Source: Treponemataceae bacterium
Lineage (GTDB): Bacteria > Spirochaetota > Spirochaetia > Treponematales > Treponemataceae
Assembly (NCBI GenBank): GCA_024402495.1
Contig: JAKSTR010000017.1
Span: 1-43,230 of the forward strand
DNA length: 43,230 bases
Reading direction: 5' to 3'
Both the position numbers and the translations under genes were made by a program. Of the stretch, positions 16,738-25,134 are shown piece by piece; the first letter of the stretch is position 1, and every line of letters starts with the position of its first letter. The notes under the pieces are model-generated. The model had not been told where the DNA came from. It ran no database searches and saw nothing but the letters and a program-made list of their open reading frames with translations.

Positions 16738-18113
16738 CCTATTTTTTTGAAACATACGGCTGCCAGATGAACAAAGCCGAATCGGCAGCACTGGAACAAA
16801 TTCTAATTGAACGCGGCTGGTCAGCCGCTGAACATGCCGAAACCGCCGATCTGGTAGTAATCAACACCTGTTCTGTGCGTGCCACCGCCGAAACCCGCAT
16901 ACACGGGCGTCTGGGCTGGTATTCGGCATTAAAGCGCGAACGCAAAGGCGAAAAGCCGAAAGGCTATCAGCGCGTAGCACGCCCGGTAGAAGTGCCCGTA
17001 AAGCCTTTAACGCTGGTTGTTGCAGGCTGTATGGCAGAACGCCTGAAAGACGGTCTGAAACGCGATTTCCCGGTAGTAGACTATGTTGTAGGTCCATTTA
17101 AAAAGCAGCATTTCTGCGACATCGTAAGCGCCGTAGAACAAAATCTTCCGCTTGTTAAAATTGAAGAAGAATCCGTTTATGCGTTTGCGCCGCTTTCCTA
17201 CGAAAAAGGCACTTTTCAGGCATTCGTGCCGATTATGCACGGCTGCAACAATTTCTGTACTTACTGCATCGTGCCTTATGTGCGCGGCCGCGAAATTTCG
17301 CGTTCTGCAGCAGAAATAATAAAAGAAATTGATATGCTGAGCGCAAACAACGTGCGCGAAATTACCCTTTTGGGACAAAACGTAAACTCGTATAAATATG
17401 AAGAAAACGGAAATCCCGTGGATTTTCCCCAGCTTTTGCAGCGCATCTGCCAGCGCTTAAAAGAAACGAACTCTTCCATAAAGTGGGTTCGCTTCATGTC
17501 CAGCCACCCAAAAGATTTGTCAGACCGGCTAATCGACGTCATCGCTTCCGAACCGCTGATTTGCCGCCACATTCACCTGCCTGTACAGAACGGTTCTACC
17601 GCGGTTCTTAAGGCAATGAACCGCCGCTACACCCGTGAACAGTATCTTGAACTTGTGGCAAAAATCCGCAGCAAAATCGCCGGCGTTTCGCTTTCTACCG
17701 ATATTCTGGTAGGTTTTCCCGGCGAAACGAACGAAGATTTTGAACAGACTTTAAGCCTTATGCGCGAAGTCCGCTACGACACGGCGTATATGTACTATTA
17801 CAATCCGCGCGAAGGCACCGTGGCATGCACAATGCCAAACCAGATTCCGGTTGAAGAAAAAAAAGCACGCGTCGACAAGGTTATTCAGCTTCAGCTGGAA
17901 ATTACCCGCGAGCAGCTGAAAAAACGCATCGGGCAAACCGTAGACGTTCTGGTAGAAGCTACGTCGCGCGACAGCAGCAGGGAACTTCTGGCGCGTACCG
18001 AACGCGACGAACGGGTTGTATTTGAAGGCGACGAAAGCCTGATAGGTACTTTTAAAACCGTGCATATTGAAGAACTGAACGGCAACACGTTTAGGGCAAA
18101 AGTTGTAGAATAA
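16734..18113 (+). CDS. miaB: tRNA-2-methylthio-N6-dimethylallyladenosine synthase
   Basis: Radical-SAM methylthiotransferase that modifies A37 of tRNAs; 459 residues. The N-terminal UPF0004 domain holds the auxiliary-cluster cysteines: TYGCQMN (Cys10), VVINTCSVRA and VVAGCMAER. The radical-SAM motif CNNFCTYC is at Cys171, Cys175 and Cys178, followed by VRGREISR. A C-terminal TRAM domain follows (VDVLVEATSRDSSRELLARTERDERVVF). An insertion of about 20 basic residues (KRERKGEKPKGYQR and beyond) sits between the first two cysteine regions, as in some other MiaB proteins. It overlaps folE2 by four bases. Confidence 0.96.
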   Translation: MTYFFETYGCQMNKAESAALEQILIERGWSAAEHAETADLVVINTCSVRATAETRIHGRLGWYSALKRERKGEKPKGYQRVARPVEVPVKPLTLVVAGCMAERLKDGLKRDFPVVDYVVGPFKKQHFCDIVSAVEQNLPLVKIEEESVYAFAPLSYEKGTFQAFVPIMHGCNNFCTYCIVPYVRGREISRSAAEIIKEIDMLSANNVREITLLGQNVNSYKYEENGNPVDFPQLLQRICQRLKETNSSIKWVRFMSSHPKDLSDRLIDVIASEPLICRHIHLPVQNGSTAVLKAMNRRYTREQYLELVAKIRSKIAGVSLSTDILVGFPGETNEDFEQTLSLMREVRYDTAYMYYYNPREGTVACTMPNQIPVEEKKARVDKVIQLQLEITREQLKKRIGQTVDVLVEATSRDSSRELLARTERDERVVFEGDESLIGTFKTVHIEELNGNTFRAKVVE

Positions 18114-18267
18114 ACAAATAAACAGGCGGCAAAAATTGAAAGACATGCCAGAAACAGAAGCGGCGGCAAAAACTGAAAATTTTCAGCCTGAACCGCCGCT
18201 TGAAACAAACCAAAATGCAAAAAATGCGCCCAAAAGCGCAAAAACTAAAGAACCCCGGAGGAAAATT

Positions 18268-18747
18268 GTGCCTTTTAGATTGATTGGAATGATTATTACA
18301 ATGCTGATTGTTGTCTGCTTTGCAGGCTTTAACATCGACAACCGTTCAAATGTTTCTTTGGTTTTTTATACATTTGAAAACGTGCCGGTTTTTGTAACAA
18401 TGTTTTGCAGTTTCTGTCTCGGCATTCTCTTTACAATTCCGTTTACAATCGGCCGCGATTCTGCACGGCGCAAGGCAAAAGCTGCAAAAACACAGATTGC
18501 GGCTTTAAAGGCAGAAAATGCAAAGTATCTCAAAGAAAAAGAAGCAAAACTGCCGAAAAAAAAGCATGGGAAGAATAAAAAAGGCGAAAGCCCGGCTGCA
18601 GAAACCGGAATTGAGCCAAAACCGGAAGATAAAAAAGCTGCTGAAGCTGCGCCTGCTGACGACGGTGCAAAAAAATCAGTGCCGGCAGACAATAAAAAAG
18701 AAGAATCAAATCAGGAAGCAATGCTTTCCAACGTCGGCTACTTTTAA
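18268..18747 (+). CDS. LapA-domain membrane protein
   Basis: 159 residues from GTG at 18268, chosen because GGAGG at 18257-18261 is perfectly placed. The frame is open upstream to an ATG at 18145 that would add 41 Pro- and Lys-rich residues but has no ribosome binding site. Two membrane segments form a hairpin (LIGMIITMLIVVCFAGF and VFVTMFCSFCLGILFTIPFTIG) with the conserved N-x3-V-x3-F-type linker of LapA/DUF1049 proteins. These sit in the inner membrane and are linked to lipopolysaccharide or envelope assembly in Gram-negatives. A coiled-coil segment (AKAAKTQIAALKAENAKYLK) and a long charged, Ala/Lys-rich tail follow. It lies in a row with miaB and the SPOR gene. Confidence 0.75.
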   Translation: MPFRLIGMIITMLIVVCFAGFNIDNRSNVSLVFYTFENVPVFVTMFCSFCLGILFTIPFTIGRDSARRKAKAAKTQIAALKAENAKYLKEKEAKLPKKKHGKNKKGESPAAETGIEPKPEDKKAAEAAPADDGAKKSVPADNKKEESNQEAMLSNVGYF

Positions 18748-18772
18748 TTTTTTTACAGAAACTTGCTACAAC

Positions 18773-19786
18773 ATGAATAATTTTCAACATTTCGCGAAAT
18801 GCGCCGCATTTGTTTTGTGTTTCGGTTTTTGCTGTGCCTTTAATCCGGCAAAAACTTTTGCACAAACCGCTGCAATCATAGAAAATGCGGCAAAAACCCC
18901 GTCGGTAGAAAGTGCAATAGCCTATATTCAAAGTGTTTTGCCAACGGTAAAAGAAAAAAGCGACCAGATAGAACTTTTTACATTTTTGGGCAGGTTGCAG
19001 CAGCAGGCGGCAATGTACAAGGAAGCCTACGAATCCTATTCTGCGGCAATTGCCCTTGATACAACCATTCCAAATGCGGGCGTGCGCCTTGACGCGGCTT
19101 TGTGCAGCATGGCTTTGGGCGAAATTGAAACTGCCGAAAGTGTTCTGGATACGATTTTAGCCGCCGAAAGCAAGGATGCGGAATATATTGCGGCGGCAAA
19201 TCGGGCAAAAATATACGCGGTTTGGTGCGGCGCACTGAAAGTGCAGAATCTTGGTCAGCTGGAGCGCCCGGTTACGCTTTTGCAGAGTTTTTTGCAGGAT
19301 GAAAAAATGGCAGCCCAGCGCCCGACGCTTTTGCTGAGCTTGTGGTGGCTTACCGGGCAGGTTGAATACGCAGAAATTTTGCAGAAAGAATTTCCGCACA
19401 GTACCGAAGCTTTGGCGAGTGCCGGTAATGTTCAGGTTATGGCGCTGCCTTACTGGTTTTTTGTTTTGCGCAACGGGCAGAATGTGTTTGCCGACGGCGA
19501 AAATAAAAACAACGTTACCAAAACCGAAAGCAAAAAGACTTCCGCAGATGATAAAATGATTTACCAGCAGGTTGGTCTTTTTAGGGATGAAGCAAATGCT
19601 CAGAATTGCATGGCGCGCCTGCGTGATGCGGGTTTTGAACCGATTTTAACAAAGCAGACCAAGGCAAGCGGAAATACTTATGCAATCGTTCTGGTAAAAG
19701 AAACAGACGGCGCGGTTGCCCAGAAGCTGCGCAATGCTGGGTTTGAATGCTATCCGGTTTTCAGCGAAGATTTGAATTCACTGTAA
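18773..19786 (+). CDS. Secreted SPOR-domain protein with TPR-like helices
   Basis: 337 residues. A signal peptide (FAKCAAFVLCFGFCCAFNPAKTFAQ) should send it to the periplasm. The middle, residues 35-230, has helical repeats like TPR units (LGRLQQQAAMYKEAYESYSAAIALD). The C-terminal 75 residues form a SPOR domain (YQQVGLFRDEANAQNCMARLRDAGFEP, then TYAIVLV), which binds peptidoglycan stripped of stem peptides at division sites. The start is the ATG at 18773, although no clear ribosome binding site precedes it; the open frame extends upstream over the LapA gene end, but that part is a shadow. A very strong terminator follows. Confidence 0.8.
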   Translation: MNNFQHFAKCAAFVLCFGFCCAFNPAKTFAQTAAIIENAAKTPSVESAIAYIQSVLPTVKEKSDQIELFTFLGRLQQQAAMYKEAYESYSAAIALDTTIPNAGVRLDAALCSMALGEIETAESVLDTILAAESKDAEYIAAANRAKIYAVWCGALKVQNLGQLERPVTLLQSFLQDEKMAAQRPTLLLSLWWLTGQVEYAEILQKEFPHSTEALASAGNVQVMALPYWFFVLRNGQNVFADGENKNNVTKTESKKTSADDKMIYQQVGLFRDEANAQNCMARLRDAGFEPILTKQTKASGNTYAIVLVKETDGAVAQKLRNAGFECYPVFSEDLNSL

Positions 19787-19838
19787 AAAGCCTTTTTTTT
19801 AGGCAACCGCAAATAAAACAGATGCCGGTACCGCGAAT

Positions 19839-19906
19839 AAAAAAAGCACGCGCCGGTTTTGTATTTTGTTCAGTTAAAATGCAAAACCGGCGCGTGCTTT
19901 TTTTTT
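19839..19906. terminator. Strong bidirectional terminator
   Basis: A perfect 23-bp stem (19839-19861 with 19882-19904) extends to about 29 bp with one wobble, around an 8-base loop, flanked by A7 and T9. It separates the SPOR gene from the converging gene at 20003 and can serve both strands. Confidence 0.92.
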
Positions 19907-20002
19907 GTGCCAGATTTATTTTCGCGTTTTGTATGAAAATTTGCGAAGCTTTTTATTTTTCTTCAATTCAATTGCCTGCGTATTTGCGGCGTGCAATTGC
20001 GT

Positions 20003-21523
20003 TCAGTTTTCGTCGCGCAGTTCGCGTTCCAGCTTAAAGCCCGGCTTGTTTTTTGGCACAAAGCTTTTGGTACTTACGCTTACCGGCGCAAGGGTCAGGG
20101 TTTGTCTTGTAATACCGTCAATTTCTGACTCTTCCATATTAAACTGGTAGTAGCCGTTTATAAAATCGGCGTTGTCAAAAGTGCGGCATTCCAAAAGGGT
20201 AGTGCCGGCAATAATGTTTGTGCTTAAAGCTCCGTCCGATTCCCAGCTTTCGCATTTTGCTTCAAATTTGCCGTTTTTAATTGCAATGTTTACCGTTTCG
20301 TTATAGAAAACGCACGACCATTCTTTTGCCGGCGCGGAAAGTTTCTGCAAAATGTCGCTTTGCTGAACCGTTGTTGCAAGCGCAGTTTTGGTAGAAATCT
20401 TTTTGTATGTTCCGTCCCACAAAGTATCTTCGCCAATCGCCATTTTTACTTCGTCGTTTACGCGCACTTTAATTTCGTCTACATCGTTCAGCACAATGTC
20501 AATGCGGCGCATAAGGTTGTTGATTGACTTGTTCATGCTTGTAATGTGCACGCCGTTGCGCCGGGTGCTGGTCGTGTTCCAGCTGTACGGTTCCTGTGTG
20601 TCCGTTGTTGAAAAAATCAGTTCGCGCTTTGCCGGGTCAAAGAAAATATAGCGCAAATTTGCATCGCTGGAAGAACTTTTGAACCATAATCCGGCAAGGT
20701 AATCTTCAAAGCCGGTAGAATTTTGAATTTTTGCAAGTTCACCTGCGGCAGTTTTTTTGCCGGTAACGCGGCTTTCGGAAACTTTTACGTATCGCCCGGC
20801 GTTTGAATCCCAGTTGTAAAGGGTCTGTATCTGGTCCAGCGAGTTTTTGCTTCGCGAAGTATCCGAACTGTAAACGCGGATAGGGTAGCTTTCGCCTTTT
20901 GTCTGACTGAAAGAATACGGGTCGCTGCGCTGCAGCTGCTGGATGAAAATGCTTCCGTCGGCGGTTAAATCGGCTATCAGGTCGTATTCAAATTTGTGTT
21001 TCGTGCCCGCAGCCTTAAAAACTTTCAGCACGGATTCGCCTTTATTGTTTATGCCGGAAAAAGTCAGCGAATTGACGTGGTCGCCGGTTACGTCCAGTAC
21101 CGAAAAAGAAAAAGTATTCTGCTGGCTGATGTTCGTTTCAATTTCTGAAGCGCGCTGGTAAACACCCTGTGACGGACTGTAAATGCCTGTTACAAGACAG
21201 ATATACGGACTGCCGCTTTTTAAAAGGCTTACAACCTGGTCGTCAAACGTGTCGCCGTTTACATCGATGGAAATTGCGTTCAGCAGTTTTTCGCCGGGGT
21301 TAAGCGCAATCAGTGATGTTACAGTTTCGGTTTCGTTTTCGTCGGTTTCTAAAACTTCTTCGTGTACCGCGGCCTGTGCGTTTGCGCTGGGGTGCACGGT
21401 TTTGGCGCGCACCGGGGCAGATGCCTGCGGTTTTATCTGCGGCTTGTAATAAACATTGAAACAAATTAAAAATGCCGTAACAAACGTAAAAATCAATATC
21501 GTAAGCTTGGAAGATTTTTTCAT
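20003..21523 (-). CDS. Membrane-anchored extracytoplasmic protein, possibly pallilysin-related
   Basis: 506 residues. An uncleaved or signal-like N-terminal segment (LTILIFTFVTAFLICFNVYY) is followed by a Pro/Ala-rich linker and then a large extracytoplasmic region. It contains Asp-rich loops of the VCBS/FG-GAP kind (ISIDVNGDTFDDQVV, LDVTGDHVNSLTF), which often bind calcium. The C-terminal 110 residues form a beta-rich unit (WSCVFYNETVNIAIKNGKFEAKC and following). Proteins of this length and pattern in Treponema are sometimes called pallilysin-related adhesins. That link is from memory and weak: the HEXXH protease motif of pallilysin is absent. It diverges from alaS. No ribosome binding site is visible; TAAACT lies six bases before the ATG. 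Confidence 0.6.
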   Translation of the reverse strand: MKKSSKLTILIFTFVTAFLICFNVYYKPQIKPQASAPVRAKTVHPSANAQAAVHEEVLETDENETETVTSLIALNPGEKLLNAISIDVNGDTFDDQVVSLLKSGSPYICLVTGIYSPSQGVYQRASEIETNISQQNTFSFSVLDVTGDHVNSLTFSGINNKGESVLKVFKAAGTKHKFEYDLIADLTADGSIFIQQLQRSDPYSFSQTKGESYPIRVYSSDTSRSKNSLDQIQTLYNWDSNAGRYVKVSESRVTGKKTAAGELAKIQNSTGFEDYLAGLWFKSSSSDANLRYIFFDPAKRELIFSTTDTQEPYSWNTTSTRRNGVHITSMNKSINNLMRRIDIVLNDVDEIKVRVNDEVKMAIGEDTLWDGTYKKISTKTALATTVQQSDILQKLSAPAKEWSCVFYNETVNIAIKNGKFEAKCESWESDGALSTNIIAGTTLLECRTFDNADFINGYYQFNMEESEIDGITRQTLTLAPVSVSTKSFVPKNKPGFKLERELRDEN

Positions 21524-21529
21524 TCGTTC

Positions 21530-21557
21530 AGTTTAGCAGACAAAACTACTTTGTGAA
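21530..21557 (-). promoter_or_regulatory. Promoter of the divergent membrane protein gene, leaderless type
   Basis: On the minus strand TTCACA (21552-21557), 16 bases, TAAACT (21530-21535), ending six bases before the ATG. Confidence 0.5.
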
Positions 21558-21679
21558 ATAGCTTAAGCCGGCTCTAAAATGAACGCATGCCGCCGCAAGT
21601 GCCTGCTGTGCCGACATTTGCCGGTGAATGCACCGCAGGCGGCGCATTTTGCGAAATCCTTCACTTAATTCTTCAATAG

Positions 21680-21709
21680 TTGACATTGTGCTAAGTCTTT
21701 TCATAAAAT
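21680..21709 (+). promoter_or_regulatory. alaS promoter, leaderless type
   Basis: TTGACA (21680-21685), 18 bases, TAAAAT (21704-21709). The ATG follows after eight bases with no ribosome binding site, so transcription should begin at or a base or two before the start codon. Confidence 0.65.
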
Positions 21710-21717
21710 GGCTAATT

Positions 21718-23502
21718 ATGACAGCAAACGAATTGCGTTCTAAGTATATCGCATTTTTTAAAAGCAAGGGACACGCCGAAATTTCCGGTAAATCTCTTAT
21801 TCCTGATAACGATCCTTCCGTTCTGTTTACAACAGCCGGAATGCACCCTTTAGTTCCTTTTTTGCTGGGTGAACCGCACCCTGCAGGAACACGCCTTACA
21901 GACTATCAGAAATGTGTTCGCACAGGTGACATTGATGAAGTTGGTGACCCAAGCCACTTAACCTGTTTTGAAATGCTTGGCAACTGGTCTCTTGGCGACT
22001 ACTTCAAAAAAGAATCTATCGCATTTTCTTATGAATTCCTTACTTCAAAAGACTGGCTTGGTCTTGACCCTAAAAAAATCAGTGTAACTGTTTTTGCAGG
22101 CGATGAATCAGCACCGCGTGACGATGAAGCTGCCGGTTACTGGAAAGAAGTTGGAATGCCTGAAGATAAAATTGCATATCTTCCTGCAAGCGACAACTGG
22201 TGGGCAGCCGGTCCAACCGGTCCTTGCGGCCCTGATACTGAAATTTTTTACTGGGTTGGTGAAGGCATGCCGCCTGTAGGTTCTAACAAAGGAACCGACA
22301 GCGCAAACTGGATGGAAATCTGGAACAATGTTTTCATGCAGTTTAACCGCATTGACGAAAAAACACTTGTAAAACTGCCAAAACAGAATGTTGATACCGG
22401 TATGGGTCTTGAACGCACAAACTGTATTTTGCAGGGCAAAACCAGCGTTTACTTAACGGAAGTTTTCCAGCCTATTATCAATACAGTTGAAAAGCTTTCC
22501 AACTATACATACGGCACAGATGACGAAAAAGACAAGAGCGTCCGCATTATCGCAGACCACTCTCGTTCTGCTGTTTTCATTATCGGCGACCAGAAAGGCG
22601 TAACGCCTTCTAACGTTGGTGCCGGTTATGTTCTCCGCCGCCTTATCCGCCGCGCCGTACGCCACGGAATGAAGCTTGGCATTGACCAGTCATTCCTGCC
22701 GCAGATTGCAGAAGCCGTAATTGAAAACTTCAAGTGCGCATATCCGGAACTTGAAGAAAACGCAGAAAAAGTTAAGAAAGAACTTGCAGCAGAAGAAAAT
22801 AAATTCCGCGACGCACTTAAAAAAGGCGAAGCCGAATTCCAGAAACTTTTGCCGAACCTGATGAAAAATCCTAAAAAAGAAATCAGCGGCAAGGTTGCTT
22901 TCCGTCTGTATGATACTTTCGGTTTCCCTCTTGAACTTACACAGGAACTTGGTGCAGAAAACGGCTTTACCGTTGATGTAGAAGGCTTTAAAGAAGCTGA
23001 AAAGAAGCATCAGGAACTTTCTCGTACACAGAGTGCGGGTGCCTTTAAAGGCGGTCTTGCAGAACGTTCTGAAGTTACTACAAAGTATCATACTGCAACT
23101 CACCTTTTGCAGGCAGCACTGCGTCAGGTTTTGGGCGATCACGTTGCACAGAAAGGTTCCAACATTACGGAAGAACGTATGCGTTTTGACTTTTCGCACC
23201 CGCAGCCAATGACCAAAGAAGAAGTACAGAAAGTACAGGATATTGTAAATGAACAGATTAAGCGTAACCTTCCGGTAACAATGGAGATTATGTCTTTGGA
23301 AGATGCAAAGGCAAGCGGTGCAACTGCGCTTTTTGGTGAAAAATACGAAGCAAACGTAAAAGTTTACACAATCGGCGATTTTTCTAAAGAAGTTTGCGGT
23401 GGTCCGCATGTAGAAAATACATCGACCCTCGGAACGTTCAAAATTGTAAAAGAACAGTCTTCATCTGCAGGTGTACGTCGTATAAAGGCTGTGCTTGAAT
23501 AA
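21718..23502 (+). CDS. alaS: Alanyl-tRNA synthetase, short form
   Basis: Charges tRNA-Ala; 594 residues against about 870 in most bacteria. The catalytic class-II core (motif 1 region LFTTAGMHPLVPFL, motif 2 GDPSHLTCFEMLGNWSLGDYF, motif 3 region around GAGYVLRRLIRRAVRHG) and the editing domain with its zinc site (His458-x3-His462 and Cys560-x3-His564) are present. The C-terminal DHHA1/C-Ala domain, which helps oligomerisation and tRNA cooperation, is missing and the protein ends in RRIKAVLE. I recall that short forms of this length exist in spirochaetes, so this is probably the native state and not a truncation. The start at 21718 matches the family N-terminus; the longer upstream frame is not coding. 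Confidence 0.96.
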   Translation: MTANELRSKYIAFFKSKGHAEISGKSLIPDNDPSVLFTTAGMHPLVPFLLGEPHPAGTRLTDYQKCVRTGDIDEVGDPSHLTCFEMLGNWSLGDYFKKESIAFSYEFLTSKDWLGLDPKKISVTVFAGDESAPRDDEAAGYWKEVGMPEDKIAYLPASDNWWAAGPTGPCGPDTEIFYWVGEGMPPVGSNKGTDSANWMEIWNNVFMQFNRIDEKTLVKLPKQNVDTGMGLERTNCILQGKTSVYLTEVFQPIINTVEKLSNYTYGTDDEKDKSVRIIADHSRSAVFIIGDQKGVTPSNVGAGYVLRRLIRRAVRHGMKLGIDQSFLPQIAEAVIENFKCAYPELEENAEKVKKELAAEENKFRDALKKGEAEFQKLLPNLMKNPKKEISGKVAFRLYDTFGFPLELTQELGAENGFTVDVEGFKEAEKKHQELSRTQSAGAFKGGLAERSEVTTKYHTATHLLQAALRQVLGDHVAQKGSNITEERMRFDFSHPQPMTKEEVQKVQDIVNEQIKRNLPVTMEIMSLEDAKASGATALFGEKYEANVKVYTIGDFSKEVCGGPHVENTSTLGTFKIVKEQSSSAGVRRIKAVLE

Positions 23503-23528
23503 AAAATTGCATATTTTTTGCAATTTTT
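23502..23528 (+). terminator. Hairpin at the alaS stop codon
   Basis: AAAAATTGCA (23502-23511) pairs with 23519-23528; the right arm ends in T5. The left arm begins at the last base of the alaS stop codon. Confidence 0.6.
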
Positions 23529-23534
23529 ATGTAA

Positions 23535-23569
23535 CCTGCTTTAGCTGGCGTTGTTTAGCTAAAAGCGGG
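23535..23569 (+). promoter_or_regulatory. Leader hairpin before the isomerase gene
   Basis: CCTGCTTTAGCT (23535-23546) pairs with AGCTAAAAGCGGG (23557-23569) with one bulged A and one G-U pair. A further GTCAA/TTGAC dyad sits closer to the gene. The role is unknown. Confidence 0.35.
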
Positions 23570-23621
23570 TTTCCCCTTAAGAATAGTCAATTTTTTGACT
23601 TTTATTAAAAGAGGTTTTTTA

Positions 23622-24701
23622 ATGAAAAAGAGTATTATTGTTACTGCAATGTTGCTTACTGGTATGTGTGCCCTTTTTGCACAGAACAATTTGCAGCCAC
23701 TGGCAACCATTAAAATCAATAAGTCTGAAACAATTACATTGGGTCAGTTGAAATCTCGTGTTGAAGTATACCAGCGTCAGTCTGGTGTTGCCAATTTTAC
23801 GCTTGAACAGAAAAAAGAAGTTCTTGATGCAATGATTGACGAAAAACTTGTCGTTCAGAAAGCCATGAAATCTGGTGTCAGCATCACAGATTCGCAGTTG
23901 AACGATTACTTTCTGAACAGTCTTTCTTCTATGGTAGGAAAGCAGGTTACAGAAAAAGAATTTGCTGAAATCGTACAGACTGAAACAGGCAAGACTTTTG
24001 ACCAGTTCATGAAAGAACAGGTTGGAATGACTGTTGCAGAATATAAAAACTACCTTAAGAGCCAGCTTATTGCACAGCAGTATGTAATGCAGCTTAAACA
24101 GAAAGAAATGGAAGCTGTTACTGTTGCTGATACAGATATTAGAAATTCTTACGAAATGAACAAATCTTCATTCGTTCAGAGCGATATGATGAAAATGTTC
24201 CTCGTTATCGTTCCTAAAGCAGGCGATGCTTCTGCTGCAAAAAAACGCTGTACAACTTTGCACGATGATTACAAAGCTAAAAAGCTTACAACTGATGCAA
24301 TCCGCAGTCAGATGGAATCAACAAAAGCTTTTCAGTCTGGTGAAATGTATGTAAGCAAAAATGCTACAGCAGCTGCTCAGCTTGGAATGGATTACAACTC
24401 ATTGCTCCAGATGTTCAGCCAGAAAGTTGGTTTTATTTCTGAAGTTCAGGAAACAGAAGTTGACTATCAGTTCTACGCAGTTCTTGAAAAACATGATGCA
24501 AAAATGCTTGGTTTGAGTGATTTGGTTCAGCCGGGAACAAGCGTAACTGTTTACCAGTATATTAAAGACAGCCTTATTCAGCAGAAACAGGCTGAATTGT
24601 TCCAGACTGGTCTTGATGACCTTACAAAATCTTTGCGCACTGATGCTAACTACAAAATGGAAGCAAAAGATGCAAAGCTTGATAAGCTTTTAACTTGGTA
24701 G
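23622..24701 (+). CDS. SurA/parvulin-like periplasmic chaperone
   Basis: 359 residues. The ATG at 23622 is preceded by AGAGG; an in-frame ATG further upstream has no such site. A signal peptide (MKKSIIVTAMLLTGMCALFAQ) targets the periplasm. The N-terminal SurA_N-like helical region follows (LGQLKSRVEVYQRQSG, LEQKKEVLDAMIDEKLVVQKAMKSGVSITDSQL) and then a region in the position of a parvulin peptidyl-prolyl isomerase domain (SDMMKMFLVIVPK onward). The isomerase signature is weak, so chaperone activity may dominate. T. pallidum has a related protein (Tpn39b, TP1016 from memory) next to alaS and nusB. It probably assists folding of outer-membrane proteins. Confidence 0.8.
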   Translation: MKKSIIVTAMLLTGMCALFAQNNLQPLATIKINKSETITLGQLKSRVEVYQRQSGVANFTLEQKKEVLDAMIDEKLVVQKAMKSGVSITDSQLNDYFLNSLSSMVGKQVTEKEFAEIVQTETGKTFDQFMKEQVGMTVAEYKNYLKSQLIAQQYVMQLKQKEMEAVTVADTDIRNSYEMNKSSFVQSDMMKMFLVIVPKAGDASAAKKRCTTLHDDYKAKKLTTDAIRSQMESTKAFQSGEMYVSKNATAAAQLGMDYNSLLQMFSQKVGFISEVQETEVDYQFYAVLEKHDAKMLGLSDLVQPGTSVTVYQYIKDSLIQQKQAELFQTGLDDLTKSLRTDANYKMEAKDAKLDKLLTW

Positions 24702-24707
24702 GACACA

Positions 24708-25127
24708 GTGGCAAGACGTAAGAATCGTATACTTGCTTTTCAGGCAATTTATTCTTGGGATGTTAATTCTGCTTCTCTTGAAGAGTTGCTTGAATTCAAC
24801 TGGGTTGACGAAGAAAAGCTTGAGCGTATGGGCGGTGAAAATTTATTGTTCGCCCGTATGCTGATTAGCGGAACCATTGAGAATATTGAAAAAATAGACG
24901 ATACTATTAAGGAGCATTTAACAAACTGGGATTTTGACCGTATTAATCGTGTTGATTTGGCTATTTTGCGAATGAGCACTTATGCCATTATGTTCCAGTC
25001 TGATATGCCAGCATCGATTGTCATTGACGAAGCCATTGATATATCGAAAGAGTACGGCTCAGATGATTCCTTTAAATTTATAAATGCAATACTGGACAGT
25101 ATACGCAAATCTTGCCGTGCCGCTTAG
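24708..25127 (+). CDS. nusB: Transcription antitermination protein NusB
   Basis: 139 residues, a normal length. With NusE, NusA and NusG it binds boxA of rRNA transcripts and prevents early termination. The N-terminal ARRKNRILAFQAIYSWD and the C-terminal DRINRVDLAILRMSTYAI, PASIVIDEAIDISKEYGSDDSFKFINAILDSI are classic for the family. The start is a GTG at 24708 with AGGA in front, six bases after the isomerase stop, so the two are co-transcribed. The next gene follows after seven bases. Confidence 0.96.
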   Translation: MARRKNRILAFQAIYSWDVNSASLEELLEFNWVDEEKLERMGGENLLFARMLISGTIENIEKIDDTIKEHLTNWDFDRINRVDLAILRMSTYAIMFQSDMPASIVIDEAIDISKEYGSDDSFKFINAILDSIRKSCRAA

Positions 25128-25134
25128 GGGTACT

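Noticed and set aside
21628..21717. N-terminal extension of alaS
   Set aside because: It contains the alaS promoter and has no similarity to AlaRS.
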